This document shows positions 8,740 to 18,428 of a DNA stretch of 64,000 bases, piece after piece (position 1 is the stretch's first letter; the number at the start of each line of letters is the position of its first letter). Under the pieces are notes generated by a model. The model saw only the letters and a program-made list of their open reading frames with translations, had not been told where the DNA came from and did not search any database. The position numbers were made by a program, and so were the translations under genes. This stretch comes from Polynucleobacter sp. MWH-S4W17 (GTDB lineage: Bacteria > Pseudomonadota > Gammaproteobacteria > Burkholderiales > Burkholderiaceae), in assembly GCF_018687535.1 (NCBI RefSeq), contig NZ_CP061295.1, positions 1,240,001 through 1,304,000 of the forward strand. Direction: 5' to 3'.

Positions 8740-8769
8740 ATTATAGCTTTTTGCTCAAAATACTGTCAA
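8740..8769 (-). promoter_or_regulatory. Consensus sigma-70 promoter of tRNA-His
   Basis: On the minus strand an exact TTGACA (8764-8769) and an exact TATAAT (8740-8745) are separated by 18 bases. They lie 13 bases upstream of the mature tRNA-His 5' end. This is as strong a promoter as can be read by eye and fits constitutive tRNA expression. Confidence 0.85.
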
Positions 8770-8792
8770 AAACACCCTTTTAAGGCCCGCTA

Positions 8793-9881
8793 TTAGGCGC
8801 TTTCGAACTCAAAGGCCGCCCAATCCCCAAGACATAAGCTCGCATCGATAAAGAAATCCAAGATGGCGGCCTTGCTCTGAACTTTGGCCAAGGCGTGATG
8901 ATCTGAGAGACGTTGACGCCAATACCGTGATCCCGCCCGGCCATGAGCCAAGCCGAGGATATGTCTTGTAAAAGCCCCAATATAAAAAGGCTTGCCTTTG
9001 GCTTGGCATTCATCAAACCAAGCTTGCACTTGTTTAACCAAGGCAATCTGAATGCGGTGCCACTCGGTTTCACTAAAAAGATATCCAGCAGCATCGCCAT
9101 CCGTGTTGATCATGTCATCCCAACCTAAGAGCAACGCAGGAAAATGATATGCAGCCCTTCCCACCATGAAACCATCAAAGTCATCCCAGTGGCCAGCAAT
9201 TTGTTCATTAGTTTCCAAACCACCATTAAGCAATACTTTGAGATTCGGAAATTGCTTCTGCGCATCTACTCTGAGCTTTGCAGCTACTTCATAACGCAAC
9301 GGTGGTTTGCTGCGATTCTCTTTTGGCGATAAACCTTTAAGCACTGCATTACGTGCATGAATGGTTACCTGACTGGCACCAGCATCGGCAACAGCAAGAA
9401 TAAAGTTCAGCGCAAATTGGTAATCAGCTTCAGAATTTGCGGCATCCATCGAGTCCAAGCCCAGACGATGCTTTACGGAGATCGGAATATCAACCGCTCC
9501 CCTCATAGAGCGCACACAGTCTGCAACTAAATTAGGCTCAGCCATTAAGCAGGCGCCAAAGGCACCACGTTGCACGCGCTCTGAGGGGCAACCGCAATTG
9601 AGATCGATTTCATCGTAACCCCACTGTTGAGCTAGTTCGGCAGACCTTGCTAAGTCGCCGGGCTCTGAGCCGCCTAATTGCAAAACAACAGGATGTTGCT
9701 CTTGTGAATAATCTAAATGACGTGGCGCATCCCCATGCATGAGCGCACCAGAAGTGACCATCTCTGTATAAAGAACAGCCTCTTTAGTGAGCGTGCGATG
9801 AAACGAACGGCAATGGCGGTCCGTCCACTCCATCATGGGAGCTACGGCAAGCCTTTTCTTTGTTTGATTTTCCACAGACAC
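8793..9881 (-). CDS. dusA: tRNA-dihydrouridine(20/20a) synthase DusA
   Basis: FMN-dependent enzyme that reduces uridine 20/20a in the tRNA D-loop. The N-terminal LAVAPMMEWTDRHCRSFHR and the catalytic NCGCPSERVQ segment (active Cys98) are DusA signatures. Later blocks (SVKHRLGLDS, VTIHARNA, LNGGL, FDGFMVGRAAY) match the TIM-barrel FMN and phosphate sites. At 362 residues it is slightly longer than usual through its ends. It is followed by the separately transcribed tRNA-His. dusA is an established insertion site for a family of tyrosine recombinases, which matters for the repeat found at 10049. Confidence 0.95.
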   Translation of the reverse strand: MSVENQTKKRLAVAPMMEWTDRHCRSFHRTLTKEAVLYTEMVTSGALMHGDAPRHLDYSQEQHPVVLQLGGSEPGDLARSAELAQQWGYDEIDLNCGCPSERVQRGAFGACLMAEPNLVADCVRSMRGAVDIPISVKHRLGLDSMDAANSEADYQFALNFILAVADAGASQVTIHARNAVLKGLSPKENRSKPPLRYEVAAKLRVDAQKQFPNLKVLLNGGLETNEQIAGHWDDFDGFMVGRAAYHFPALLLGWDDMINTDGDAAGYLFSETEWHRIQIALVKQVQAWFDECQAKGKPFYIGAFTRHILGLAHGRAGSRYWRQRLSDHHALAKVQSKAAILDFFIDASLCLGDWAAFEFESA

Positions 9882-10048
9882 TTTTTATCAATAATTTATT
9901 ACTGATTATTTTAGTGTGTTTTGGCTGGAAGCCAAATAAAACCTGATCTCTGGAGTCTTCAAGAGAGATGATTGTAGAAATAAAAATGTATCAAGAAAAA
10001 CTCAAGTCGCACTACTTATTTACATATTTCTAAAAACTATCAGAGCAA

Positions 10049-10070
10049 TTTGTCCTAAATTTGCCCTAAA
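10049..10070. repeat. Left copy of direct repeat flanking the kdp locus (two tandem 11-mers)
   Basis: Two head-to-tail 11-mers, TTTGTCCTAAA (10049-10059) and TTTGCCCTAAA (10060-10070). Bases 10050-10070 recur exactly at 18429-18449 in the same orientation. The copy lies between the kdpE 3' end and the dusA 5' end. It could be a recombinase attachment or arm site, or a protein-binding site; the sequence alone does not decide. Confidence 0.75.
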
Positions 10071-10135
10071 TTCATCATACTTGTGATCATTAAAGCGGCT
10101 GCTAGACCCATGGCGGACTGTCATGGTAAGCCAGC

Positions 10136-10828
10136 CTAGAAGAGAAACCTATATCCAACACCAGTTTCAGTAACAACATGTTTTGGCTGTGCGGGATCAT
10201 CTTCAATTTTTTTACGAACCGCCCCCATGTAAATCCTAACGTAGTGATGATTCTCAACATCGTTAGGCCCCCAGACTCCGAGCAATAGCTGTCTATGAGT
10301 TAATACGATGTTAGGGTGTGTAACCAAAAATGCTAGTAAACGATATTCGATGGGCGTTAAGTGAAGAACTTCCTCTTCCCGCTTTACGATTCTTGACGTC
10401 AAATCAACACTGATATTTCCAAATTTGAAAACCGTCTCACCCTTATCGGATGCCATCGAACGCCTACGTAGCTGCGCTCGGACCCTTGCCACTAGCTCCC
10501 CAGGACTAAAGGGTTTTGATAGGTAATCGTCGGCGCCAATATTTAGGGCCTCGATTTTGTCATCCTCATGGGTTCTTGCAGAAACCACAATAATTGGTAC
10601 GTCCGACCAAGTTCTAATATCTCGAATGAAGTCAATGCCCGTGCCATCAGGCAGACCTAAGTCAACCAACACTATATCTGGTTGACGTGAGCCCGCCTCT
10701 ATTAGCCCACGAGAAACTGTGGCTGCCTCAAATACCTGAAATTGCTCCGCCTCTAACGCCATCTTGATAAGCCTACGAATATTTGGCTCATCCTCAATAA
10801 CGATTGCGACGGGAATTGGTTGTGACAT
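10136..10828 (-). CDS. kdpE: Response regulator KdpE
   Basis: OmpR-family transcription factor activated by KdpD that turns on kdpFABC at low K+ or high osmolarity. The receiver domain spans about 1-120, with acidic residues EDE at 12-14, phospho-acceptor Asp56 (VDLGLPDGTG), Thr/Ser (VSART) and Lys (YLSKPFS). The C-terminal winged helix (about 130-230) has LTPIEYRLLAFL and the terminal VGYRF typical of KdpE. It begins 19 bases after the kdpD stop and is the last gene of the locus. A KdpE-like box lies at 18251-18268. Confidence 0.96.
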   Translation of the reverse strand: MSQPIPVAIVIEDEPNIRRLIKMALEAEQFQVFEAATVSRGLIEAGSRQPDIVLVDLGLPDGTGIDFIRDIRTWSDVPIIVVSARTHEDDKIEALNIGADDYLSKPFSPGELVARVRAQLRRRSMASDKGETVFKFGNISVDLTSRIVKREEEVLHLTPIEYRLLAFLVTHPNIVLTHRQLLLGVWGPNDVENHHYVRIYMGAVRKKIEDDPAQPKHVVTETGVGYRFLF

Positions 10829-10847
10829 CTAGCTACCTTATCAACTT

Positions 10848-13541
10848 CTACTGATCTTCAACATCAATTTTAGGGGGATTGCCCCGTGGCAAGCTAAAGG
10901 TAAACCGCGCACCGCCACCTTCCATTGTCTTTCCAGTGATCTTGCCGCCATGCGCTTCAATGATGGCCCTGCAAATAGTGAGCCCCAGGCCAACACCAGA
11001 AATTGCACCTTCTTTATTGCCTCGCTCAAATTTCCTAAAAATGTCTTCCTCTTTCCCCCTGGGAAGACCAGGTCCATTATCCTGCACCCAAATCTCGACA
11101 GAGTGTGGAGAAGCGACTGAAGCACCTATAGATACGCTGCTGTTTTTAGGGGTGTATTTATAAGCATTTTCTAGAAGATTAATAAAGACACGCTCTATCA
11201 GAACCGCATCAAAATTTAATAGGGGCAAATCAGGAGGTAACGTCACTGTGACATGCCTACCTTCACTCGCCGACTCAACAGCCTTGATGGCGGCACCAAT
11301 TGCCTCTTCAATCAGAAACCATTGTTTATTTAATTGGACCGTACCAGACTGAAGTCGGGCCATATCTAATAGATTACTTACTTGTGAACTCATTTTTAAA
11401 GCTTTTTCACGCAAAAGCACTGCAATCTCTTTTTGCTCGGAAGTCAGTGGTGCATCTAACATCTCCAACGCATCAGTCAATCCAACCAATGCAGTGAGTG
11501 GAGTTCGTAAATCATGTGAAATAGCCGATAACAGAGAGTTTCTTAAGCGTTCTGATTCAATTTGCACTGTCGAGCTTTGGGCGACTGAAACATAATGAAT
11601 TCGCTCTAACGAGATTGCCAGCAAACGAGCAAATGTATCGAGTAATCTACGCTGCTCAGGGGACTTTAAGCGGGTAGAACTTGGAGCATCAATCACCAAG
11701 ATTCCACGAGTACGCATTGGTGCTCGCAAAGGAATGTACAGCAAAGGCGCACCTGGCAAAGAATCAGTGCCATTGCCAGCCTCTTTAGAATTATCAAAAG
11801 CCCATTGAGCAATGGATAAATCTGCCTGAATATTGGCTTTCTTATCGATAACAATCTCTAACAACTGATTATCATCGTCGGCCAATAACAAGGTAGATCT
11901 AGCTTTGAATTCAATTTCAACAAAATGCTGGCTAATCTCAGCCACTTGCTCTGGCATCAAGGCGCCTGATAAATCTCTAGACATCTCATAAAGAGATTTC
12001 ACCCTTTGCTCGCGTCGATTGGCAACTTTAGCTTGATAAGTCAATCCAGTAGTCAGTTTTGCTGTAATCAAACCAACAACTAACATTACCGCAAAAGTAA
12101 ATAAATACTGGACATCTGTGACTGCAAATGAAAAACGTGGCGGCACGAAGAAGAAGTCAAATACAAGTACATTAACAACTGAGGCCATTAAAGATGGTCC
12201 TAAGCCAAATTTAACGGATACCAAAACGACTGCCAGCAAAAACAGCATGGCAATATTTGGTAGTTCCACTATGGTATTCAGAGGTGTTGCGACAACTCCA
12301 GCAATACCGCAGATTAGCAAGCTCAATGCATAAGATTGCCAAGGAGCTTTTAATTGCCAAACTAAGGATTCAATATCAAAGCCATCACGCGTAATGCTTG
12401 TCGAGTTTGTACCCTGAGCAATTTTGAGCACATCTAAATCAGGGGCATTTCTAGAGATTGATTCTGAAAACGCCCTTCTCCAAATTTGCCATCTACTAAG
12501 AGCGCCAGTACCCACGATGACCCTTGAAAGGTTATGCTCTCTAGCGTAATTAATAATGGACTCAACTGCATCCGTTCCGCCAACTGTTACTGCTTTTGCC
12601 CCCATCTCCTCTGCCATAGAGATGGTTTTTAGAATTCGCTCCCTAGACTTTTGAGAGAGGTTTTGTAATTTAGGAGTTTCAACATAAATGGCATGCCATG
12701 GAATTTGAAGCTGTGCAGCAACTCTTGCAGCACTTCTAATAACGTTCACTGCCTCATCTCCAGGGCCGATACAAGCCAAAATAGACTCACGCGTTTTCCA
12801 AACATTGGATACCGAATTATCTTTACGGTATTTAATAATTTCGCCATCCAGACGATCTGCCGAGCGACGTAGCGCTAATTCTCGTAGCGCAATTAGATTT
12901 CCTTTGCGGAAAAAGTTTTGCGTAGCTCTTTCGGCTTGCTGGGGAAGGTACACTTTCCCATCTTTAAGCCTTTGCAGCAGCTCGTCGGGAGGTAGATCAA
13001 CTAAAACAACTTCGTCTGCAGAGTCAAATATATGGTCTGGTACCGTTTCCCATACCCTAACACCCGTAATTCCGCCAACAATATCGTTCAGAGTTTCAAT
13101 ATGTTGCACATTGATTGTGGAGTAGACGTCGATACCTGCCGCCAAGAGCTCTTCAACATCTTGCCAGCGCTTCGGATGCCTTGAGCCTGCTGCATTTGAA
13201 TGAGCAAGCTCATCCATGAGGATTAAATCAGGCTTTTCAATCAGGGCTTGGTCAAGATCAAATTCCTTGAGCTTCTTGCCCCTATAGTCAATTTCCTTTA
13301 AGGGTAGAACTTCTATGCCATCAAGCATTGCTATAGTGTCTTTTCGACCGTGTGTCTCTACGACCCCAGCAATAACCCGCTTATTTTTGCTTTGCTCATG
13401 AGCAGCAGAAAGCATTGCATAGGTTTTACCTACCCCAGCATTCGCCCCAAAGAAGATCTTTAATTTACCTCGACCAGACTGAACTTCTTGGCTCTGTATA
13501 CGAGCAAGTAATTGATCGGGGTCTGGTCGTGACTCAGGCAT
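10848..13541 (-). CDS. kdpD: Sensor histidine kinase KdpD
   Basis: Membrane sensor kinase/phosphatase controlling KdpE. An N-terminal KdpD domain carries a Walker A-like GANAGVGKT (32-40) and the DELAH segment (110-114). A universal-stress-like domain spans about 250-375. Four membrane helices lie around 405-500, followed by a GAF domain (about 515-650). The phospho-acceptor is His676 (SAISHDLRTPL), and the ATPase domain has N-box NLLENAYKY (788-796) with DNGPG and GVGLGL loops. At 897 residues it is full length. It starts five bases after the kdpC stop, so transporter and sensor are probably co-transcribed. Confidence 0.97.
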   Translation of the reverse strand: MPESRPDPDQLLARIQSQEVQSGRGKLKIFFGANAGVGKTYAMLSAAHEQSKNKRVIAGVVETHGRKDTIAMLDGIEVLPLKEIDYRGKKLKEFDLDQALIEKPDLILMDELAHSNAAGSRHPKRWQDVEELLAAGIDVYSTINVQHIETLNDIVGGITGVRVWETVPDHIFDSADEVVLVDLPPDELLQRLKDGKVYLPQQAERATQNFFRKGNLIALRELALRRSADRLDGEIIKYRKDNSVSNVWKTRESILACIGPGDEAVNVIRSAARVAAQLQIPWHAIYVETPKLQNLSQKSRERILKTISMAEEMGAKAVTVGGTDAVESIINYAREHNLSRVIVGTGALSRWQIWRRAFSESISRNAPDLDVLKIAQGTNSTSITRDGFDIESLVWQLKAPWQSYALSLLICGIAGVVATPLNTIVELPNIAMLFLLAVVLVSVKFGLGPSLMASVVNVLVFDFFFVPPRFSFAVTDVQYLFTFAVMLVVGLITAKLTTGLTYQAKVANRREQRVKSLYEMSRDLSGALMPEQVAEISQHFVEIEFKARSTLLLADDDNQLLEIVIDKKANIQADLSIAQWAFDNSKEAGNGTDSLPGAPLLYIPLRAPMRTRGILVIDAPSSTRLKSPEQRRLLDTFARLLAISLERIHYVSVAQSSTVQIESERLRNSLLSAISHDLRTPLTALVGLTDALEMLDAPLTSEQKEIAVLLREKALKMSSQVSNLLDMARLQSGTVQLNKQWFLIEEAIGAAIKAVESASEGRHVTVTLPPDLPLLNFDAVLIERVFINLLENAYKYTPKNSSVSIGASVASPHSVEIWVQDNGPGLPRGKEEDIFRKFERGNKEGAISGVGLGLTICRAIIEAHGGKITGKTMEGGGARFTFSLPRGNPPKIDVEDQ

Positions 13542-13546
13542 TCAGT

Positions 13547-14116
13547 TTAATTTCCATCTAAAGCAAGATTAAGCTTTAATACATTAACACGAGGCTCTCC
13601 GAAAATTCCCCATTGGCGGTCTTGTGTATTTGCTGCTATGAGTTGATTGACATGATCAATACTCATTTTGCGCACCTTCGCTACACGTGATGCTTGGTAT
13701 TGCGCAGCCTGGGGACTAATTTCAGGGTCCAAGCCACTTGCGGATGCGGTTACTAAGTCCATAGGTATTGGCAATGTATTGCCTGGATCAGCGCTCTGCA
13801 ATGCTTCAATTCTTCCTTTAACAGCATCTGCTAAGGCCGGATTTAATGGGCCTTGATTCGATCCACTAGATGCGTTGCCATTGTATGGCTGCGGCCCAGT
13901 TGCTGATGGCCTACCCCAAAAGTACTTAGCATCAGTAAAATTTTGCCCGATGAGCTCTGAACCAATAGCTTGGTCGCCTTGATAAACAATGCTTCCTGCC
14001 GCCTTACTTGGAAAAAGCGTCTTCGCTAATCCCGTGACAAATACTGGATAGATAACACCAGTAATTACAGTTAACAAAACAAATAACCCTAAACAACTTC
14101 TCATGATGGATTTCAT
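13547..14116 (-). CDS. kdpC: K+-transporting ATPase subunit KdpC
   Basis: Single-span subunit that stabilises the KdpFABC complex and assists ATP binding. An N-terminal membrane helix (LGLFVLLTVITGVIYPVFVT) is followed by a periplasmic domain containing FWGRPSATG, PYNGNASSGSN and LPIPMDLVTASASGLDPEIS, all family hallmarks. The length of 189 is normal. The start is 28 bases downstream of the kdpB stop. Confidence 0.96.
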   Translation of the reverse strand: MKSIMRSCLGLFVLLTVITGVIYPVFVTGLAKTLFPSKAAGSIVYQGDQAIGSELIGQNFTDAKYFWGRPSATGPQPYNGNASSGSNQGPLNPALADAVKGRIEALQSADPGNTLPIPMDLVTASASGLDPEISPQAAQYQASRVAKVRKMSIDHVNQLIAANTQDRQWGIFGEPRVNVLKLNLALDGN

Positions 14117-14144
14117 TTTCTATCCTTAATATATCGTCTAGCGA

Positions 14145-16220
14145 TCAAATGACTGAAATAATCAAATCAATGATCTTGATGCCGATAAATGGAGCGATAA
14201 GACCGCCTAAGCCATAAATCGTCATATTTCTGCGCAAGAGTGCAGCTGCGCCCAAGGGCTTATACGTAACTCCTTTTAGCGCCAATGGAATCAAGAAAAT
14301 AATGATTAAGGCGTTAAAAATCACCGCTGACAAAATAGCTGATGACGGACTAGAGAGATGCATCACATTTAATGCCTCAAGCTGTGGATATGTCGCCACA
14401 AAAGCTGCTGGAATAATGGCAAAGTATTTCGCTACGTCGTTAGCGATACTAAATGTCGTTAATGATCCACGAGTCATGAGCATCTGCTTACCCGTCTCCA
14501 CAACCTCAATCAACTTGGTGGGGTTGGAATCTAAATCGACCATGTTGCCCGCTTCTTTAGCGGCTTGAGTACCAGAGTTCATGGCCACAGCGACGTCTGC
14601 TTGCGCCAGCGCTGGAGCATCATTTGTTCCATCTCCAGTCATCGCCACTAAACGGCCTTCTGATTGATGTTTGCGAATCAAAGCAAGCTTGTCTTCTGGT
14701 GTTGCCTCGGCTAGGAAATCATCCACCCCCGCTTCAGCAGCAATAGCAGCGGCAGTCAATTTATTGTCACCAGTAATCATGATGGTACGAATACCCATCT
14801 GACGCAGTTCGTTAAAGCGCTCCTTGATGCCGCCTTTAACAATGTCTTTGAGCTCAACTACGCCCATAACACGTGTACCTTGCGATACAACTAAAGGTGT
14901 GCTGCCACGTCGAGATACGTCTTCAACCGCTTTCAGAACTTCCTGAGGAAATTGGCCACCCAAGGATTCAATATGTTTTTGAATCGCACTAGCAGCGCCT
15001 TTACGGATTTGCTCTCCATTCATGTCTACGCCACTCATACGAGTTTGAGCAGTAAATGGTACAAACTGAGCGCCAATGGAGTTGATCTCCCGCTCCCTGA
15101 TATTAAATTTTTGCTTAGCGAGGATAACGATGCTTCTGCCCTCGGGAGTTTCATCTGCCAATGATGCCAATTGAGCAATATCAGCAAGTTCTGCCTCGGT
15201 TACTCCAGCTGCAGCTACAAAATTTGATGCCTGACGATTTCCCAAGGTGATAGTGCCTGTTTTATCTAGCAAGAGCACATCGACGTCACCTGCAGCTTCC
15301 ACAGCGCGGCCAGAGGTTGCAATGACATTGGCGGCCATCATACGGCTCATACCAGCAACTCCAATTGCAGATAACAAACCCGCGATAGTTGTAGGAATTA
15401 AGCAAACTAATAGCGCGATGAGTACTGTTATCTGAATTGGTGATCCGCTGCCACTTGCAGCAACACTAAACATAGAAAATGGCAGTAAAGTTGCAACCAC
15501 CACCAAGAAAACAATTGTTAGCGCCACCAATAAAATTGTTAAAGCGATTTCATTGGGAGTCTTTTGACGTTTTGCATTCTCGACCATAGAGATCATTCGA
15601 TCAATGAAGGTCTCACCTGGATTAACGGTTACACGAACCACAATCCAGTCAGATAAAACACGAGTGCCTCCAGTGACTGAAGAAAAATCTCCACCAGACT
15701 CTCGAATGACTGGGGCTGATTCTCCTGTAATAGCAGACTCATCAACAGAAGCAACACCTGCAATAACCTCACCATCCGCAGCAATCACATCATTTGCCTC
15801 AGCAATAAAAATATCGCCTTTACGCAACTGTGTTGCGGAGACAAGCTCTGATGCTGGACGGTTATCCCAATTCTCAGGAATATTGGCCGCTTTTACCTTC
15901 TTAGCCCATGTCTCTTTCTTTAAGCCCCTCAGCGATGCTGCTTGAGCTTTGCTGCGACCTTCTGCTAATGCTTCGGCAAAATTCGCAAAGAGCACTGTAA
16001 ACCAAAGCCAAAGCATGACCCCTAGGATAAAACTCGAGGAAGCCTCACCTTCTCCATATAAAGACTGTATCCACAATAAGGTAGTCAGGATGCTGCCGAT
16101 ATAGACAACAAACATCACTGGGTTTCGCCATTGAATTGACGGGCTTAACTTTCTAAAGCTATCCACAATGGCTGGTTTAACTAACTCGGCATCAAACATG
16201 CCTAATTTTCTTTTAGTCAT
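14145..16220 (-). CDS. kdpB: K+-transporting P-type ATPase subunit KdpB
   Basis: Catalytic P-type ATPase that energises K+ import through KdpA. The actuator motif TGES is at 165-168, its Ser being the site phosphorylated in the E. coli protein to inhibit the pump. The phosphorylation motif DKTGT is at 319-323 and the [10 protein letters not shown] hinge motif is present. Membrane helices lie at the N-terminus (about 35-80), around 225-300 and in the last 100 residues. The length of 691 is standard. It sits 18 bases after kdpA. Confidence 0.97.
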   Translation of the reverse strand: MTKRKLGMFDAELVKPAIVDSFRKLSPSIQWRNPVMFVVYIGSILTTLLWIQSLYGEGEASSSFILGVMLWLWFTVLFANFAEALAEGRSKAQAASLRGLKKETWAKKVKAANIPENWDNRPASELVSATQLRKGDIFIAEANDVIAADGEVIAGVASVDESAITGESAPVIRESGGDFSSVTGGTRVLSDWIVVRVTVNPGETFIDRMISMVENAKRQKTPNEIALTILLVALTIVFLVVVATLLPFSMFSVAASGSGSPIQITVLIALLVCLIPTTIAGLLSAIGVAGMSRMMAANVIATSGRAVEAAGDVDVLLLDKTGTITLGNRQASNFVAAAGVTEAELADIAQLASLADETPEGRSIVILAKQKFNIREREINSIGAQFVPFTAQTRMSGVDMNGEQIRKGAASAIQKHIESLGGQFPQEVLKAVEDVSRRGSTPLVVSQGTRVMGVVELKDIVKGGIKERFNELRQMGIRTIMITGDNKLTAAAIAAEAGVDDFLAEATPEDKLALIRKHQSEGRLVAMTGDGTNDAPALAQADVAVAMNSGTQAAKEAGNMVDLDSNPTKLIEVVETGKQMLMTRGSLTTFSIANDVAKYFAIIPAAFVATYPQLEALNVMHLSSPSSAILSAVIFNALIIIFLIPLALKGVTYKPLGAAALLRRNMTIYGLGGLIAPFIGIKIIDLIISVI

Positions 16221-16238
16221 TTTTATCTCCGAGATTAA

Positions 16239-18029
16239 TTAATGAATCACTGGGAGCATTAACTGCTCAACAATGGGGCCAAGAGCAAGGGCTGGCACAT
16301 AGTTCAATGCTCCAACCAAGATCACGGTACCAGCCAAGAGGACAATAAAGAGTGGTCCGTGCGTAGGCATAGTCCCCTCATTCACCGCTATTTTCTTTTT
16401 GGCTGCAAATGCACCAGCTAACGCAAGCACTGGCACGATGACTCCGAAACGACCAAACCACATTGCAATCGCTAACAAGCTGTTGTAGAAAGGCGTATTT
16501 GCTGAGAGGCCCGCAAAGGCACTACCGTTGTTATTGGCGGCCGAGGTAAACGCATACAAAATCTCAGAAAAACCATGAGCGCCAGGATTAGCAATTCCCG
16601 CAACCCCATCGGCACTCATCACCGCAATTGCTGTGCCTACCAATACCAAGATAGGAGTAACTAAGATTGCAATTGCGACCATCTTCATTTCGTAGGACTC
16701 AATCTTTTTGCCAAGATATTCAGGGGTGCGACCAATCATTAACCCGGCAATAAATACTGCTAGGATCGCAAAGACCAGCATTCCGTACAGGCCTGTCCCT
16801 ACGCCACCAAATACAACCTCACCAAGCATCATGTTCCAAAGAGGAACAAAGCCGCCCATTGGCATAAAAGAATCATGCATTGAATTGACTGCACCGCATG
16901 AAGCAAGCGTTGTTATGCTTGCAAAAATACTGGAATCATCGATTCCAAAGCGAGTTTCTTTGCCCTCCATATTTCCCATAGAGCCATCTACACCTAGGCT
17001 AGCGATAACTGGATTGGCCTGAGACTCGAAATGAACGGCGGTAAAAGTCACTGTTAAGAAAATGAGCAGCATTGTTACTAAAACTACCCATCCTTGTCGT
17101 TTATCTCCAACCATTCGACCAAAGGTAAAACACAATGCAGCTGGAATCAAAAAGATAGACAGAATCTGAATGAAATTAGATAAAGGTGTTGGGTTTTCGT
17201 ATGGATGTGCAGAGTTTGCATTAAAGAAACCCCCGCCATTGGTGCCTAACATCTTGATTGCTTCTTGAGAGGCCACTGGGCCCATAGGCAAAGTTTGCTG
17301 ATCTGTCGAAGCTGGCTCTGTTAAAACTACGCCCTTTTCATCTTTGAGTGGTTGACCATCGGCATCAAGCCTAGGCGCATCAAACTTAGTTACCTCAACT
17401 GTTTTGACATCCTTGTATGCATCAAAGTTCTGAATGGAACCTTGACCAACCAGAAAGATTGCATATACAACTGCCATGGGTACCAACACGTATAAGGTAA
17501 TGCGGGTTAAATCCACCCAAAGATTGCCAATTGTCTTAATGCTATTTCTAGCAAAGCCACGAATAAGTGCAATCACGACAACAATGCCGCTTGCAGCAGA
17601 TAGGAAGTTTTGTGTTGTGAGACCCAGCATTTGGGTGAGATAACTCATTGTTCCCTCCCCAACATAGGCTTGCCAGTTGGTATTCGTGGCAAAACTAATG
17701 GCGGTATTAAAGGATGAGTCAGGGGAAATGCTCGCTAAGCCCTGGGGATTCAGAGGAAGGACGCTCTGAAATAACTGCAATCCAAAGACAAATAGAACAC
17801 CCAGGATATTGAAGACAATTAAACCAATTGCATAGCTTAACCAGCTCATTTCAACATCTGGATCAATGCCACATACCTTGTATATGAAACCTTCAATTGA
17901 TCTAAAGGGTTTCTTAGAGGCAATTGCTTGTCCGCTCATCACATTATTAATGAAGCCTCCAAGGGGATACGCTAAAAGCAATAAGACCCCAACATAAAGA
18001 ACAATTGTCAAAATAGCATGGGTGCTCAT
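16239..18029 (-). CDS. kdpA: K+-transporting ATPase subunit KdpA
   Basis: Channel-like K+-selective subunit related to the SKT superfamily. About ten membrane helices and the selectivity-filter segment TNGGGFFNANSAHPYENP are visible. At 596 residues it is longer than the E. coli subunit because of a charged loop (about 215-245, rich in K, D and E) before the second filter. The ATG at 18029 overlaps the kdpF stop as ATGA, so the two are translationally coupled. Confidence 0.97.
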   Translation of the reverse strand: MSTHAILTIVLYVGVLLLLAYPLGGFINNVMSGQAIASKKPFRSIEGFIYKVCGIDPDVEMSWLSYAIGLIVFNILGVLFVFGLQLFQSVLPLNPQGLASISPDSSFNTAISFATNTNWQAYVGEGTMSYLTQMLGLTTQNFLSAASGIVVVIALIRGFARNSIKTIGNLWVDLTRITLYVLVPMAVVYAIFLVGQGSIQNFDAYKDVKTVEVTKFDAPRLDADGQPLKDEKGVVLTEPASTDQQTLPMGPVASQEAIKMLGTNGGGFFNANSAHPYENPTPLSNFIQILSIFLIPAALCFTFGRMVGDKRQGWVVLVTMLLIFLTVTFTAVHFESQANPVIASLGVDGSMGNMEGKETRFGIDDSSIFASITTLASCGAVNSMHDSFMPMGGFVPLWNMMLGEVVFGGVGTGLYGMLVFAILAVFIAGLMIGRTPEYLGKKIESYEMKMVAIAILVTPILVLVGTAIAVMSADGVAGIANPGAHGFSEILYAFTSAANNNGSAFAGLSANTPFYNSLLAIAMWFGRFGVIVPVLALAGAFAAKKKIAVNEGTMPTHGPLFIVLLAGTVILVGALNYVPALALGPIVEQLMLPVIH

Positions 18030-18118
18030 GAGAAGTCCTCTGGATTTAATAGTGCAGCAACTAAATAAATTAAAAGTAATACAGCGGCTAAGCCACTAAT
18101 GATCTGAATAAAGTTCAT
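18026..18118 (-). CDS. kdpF: K+-transporting ATPase small subunit KdpF
   Basis: A 30-residue single-span peptide, MNFIQIISGLAAVLLLIYLV followed by AALLNPEDFS, matching the KdpF pattern of one hydrophobic helix ending in LxxPExF. It stabilises the KdpFABC complex in the membrane. It has a good ribosome-binding site (GAGGGG, about six bases before the ATG). Its start overlaps the stop of the preceding 30-residue frame, and its stop overlaps the kdpA start. Confidence 0.92.
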   Translation of the reverse strand: MNFIQIISGLAAVLLLIYLVAALLNPEDFS

Positions 18119-18207
18119 TTTTCACCCCTCAATCGTGCACAACCCTTAGCCAGACCAATGGTCAGCGCAAGAAATATAAAAATGCAGCCGAGAAACAGTA
18201 AGCTCAT
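18115..18207 (-). CDS. Putative 30-residue membrane peptide upstream of kdpF
   Basis: A short frame directly before kdpF: MSLLFLGCIFIFLALTIGLA followed by KGCARLRGEK, that is, one hydrophobic helix with a basic cytoplasmic tail and two cysteines. AGAGG sits five bases before the ATG, and the TGA overlaps the kdpF ATG as ATGA. That makes it the first cistron of the kdp operon and couples it to kdpF. I do not know a named function. Short helices followed by a C(A/E)RL-like tail are, from memory, seen before kdpF in other Burkholderiales, but I could not check this. It may be an accessory KdpFABC subunit or only a translational leader. Confidence 0.6.
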   Translation of the reverse strand: MSLLFLGCIFIFLALTIGLAKGCARLRGEK

Positions 18208-18250
18208 ATCCACCTCTATCCAATTAGATGGTTTGATCTTATAAAGAAGT

Positions 18251-18268
18251 GTGTAAAAAAGTTATAAA
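18251..18268 (-). promoter_or_regulatory. KdpE-like binding site upstream of the kdp operon
   Basis: On the minus strand the bases read TTTATAACTTTTTTACAC, closely matching the T-rich KdpE box of the E. coli kdpFABC promoter (TTTATACTTTTTTTACAC). It lies about 45-60 bases before the first small start codon at 18207. A TATAAG that could be a -10 element lies downstream at 18238-18243. A dyad of GGATTT and AAATCC (18278-18295) lies just upstream. Assignment is by resemblance plus context. Confidence 0.6.
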
Positions 18269-18428
18269 GATTTGAGTGGATTTGTATAAAAATCCTGCAA
18301 ATAATGCTTTTAGGTGCCTTCTGGGATATGACTGCACAAGGCCAATAGCAGACCTTGGGTCATTTGATAAAAACTCCTAGGATGTCTAGATATAAGGAAT
18401 TTTTACACCAAAATATGGCATTAAATTC

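Noticed and set aside
9920..9936. 7-bp hairpin (TTTGGCT/AGCCAAA) between dusA and kdpE as a terminator
   Set aside because: There is no T-run after the stem on either strand and the loop is only three bases, so the case is too weak.
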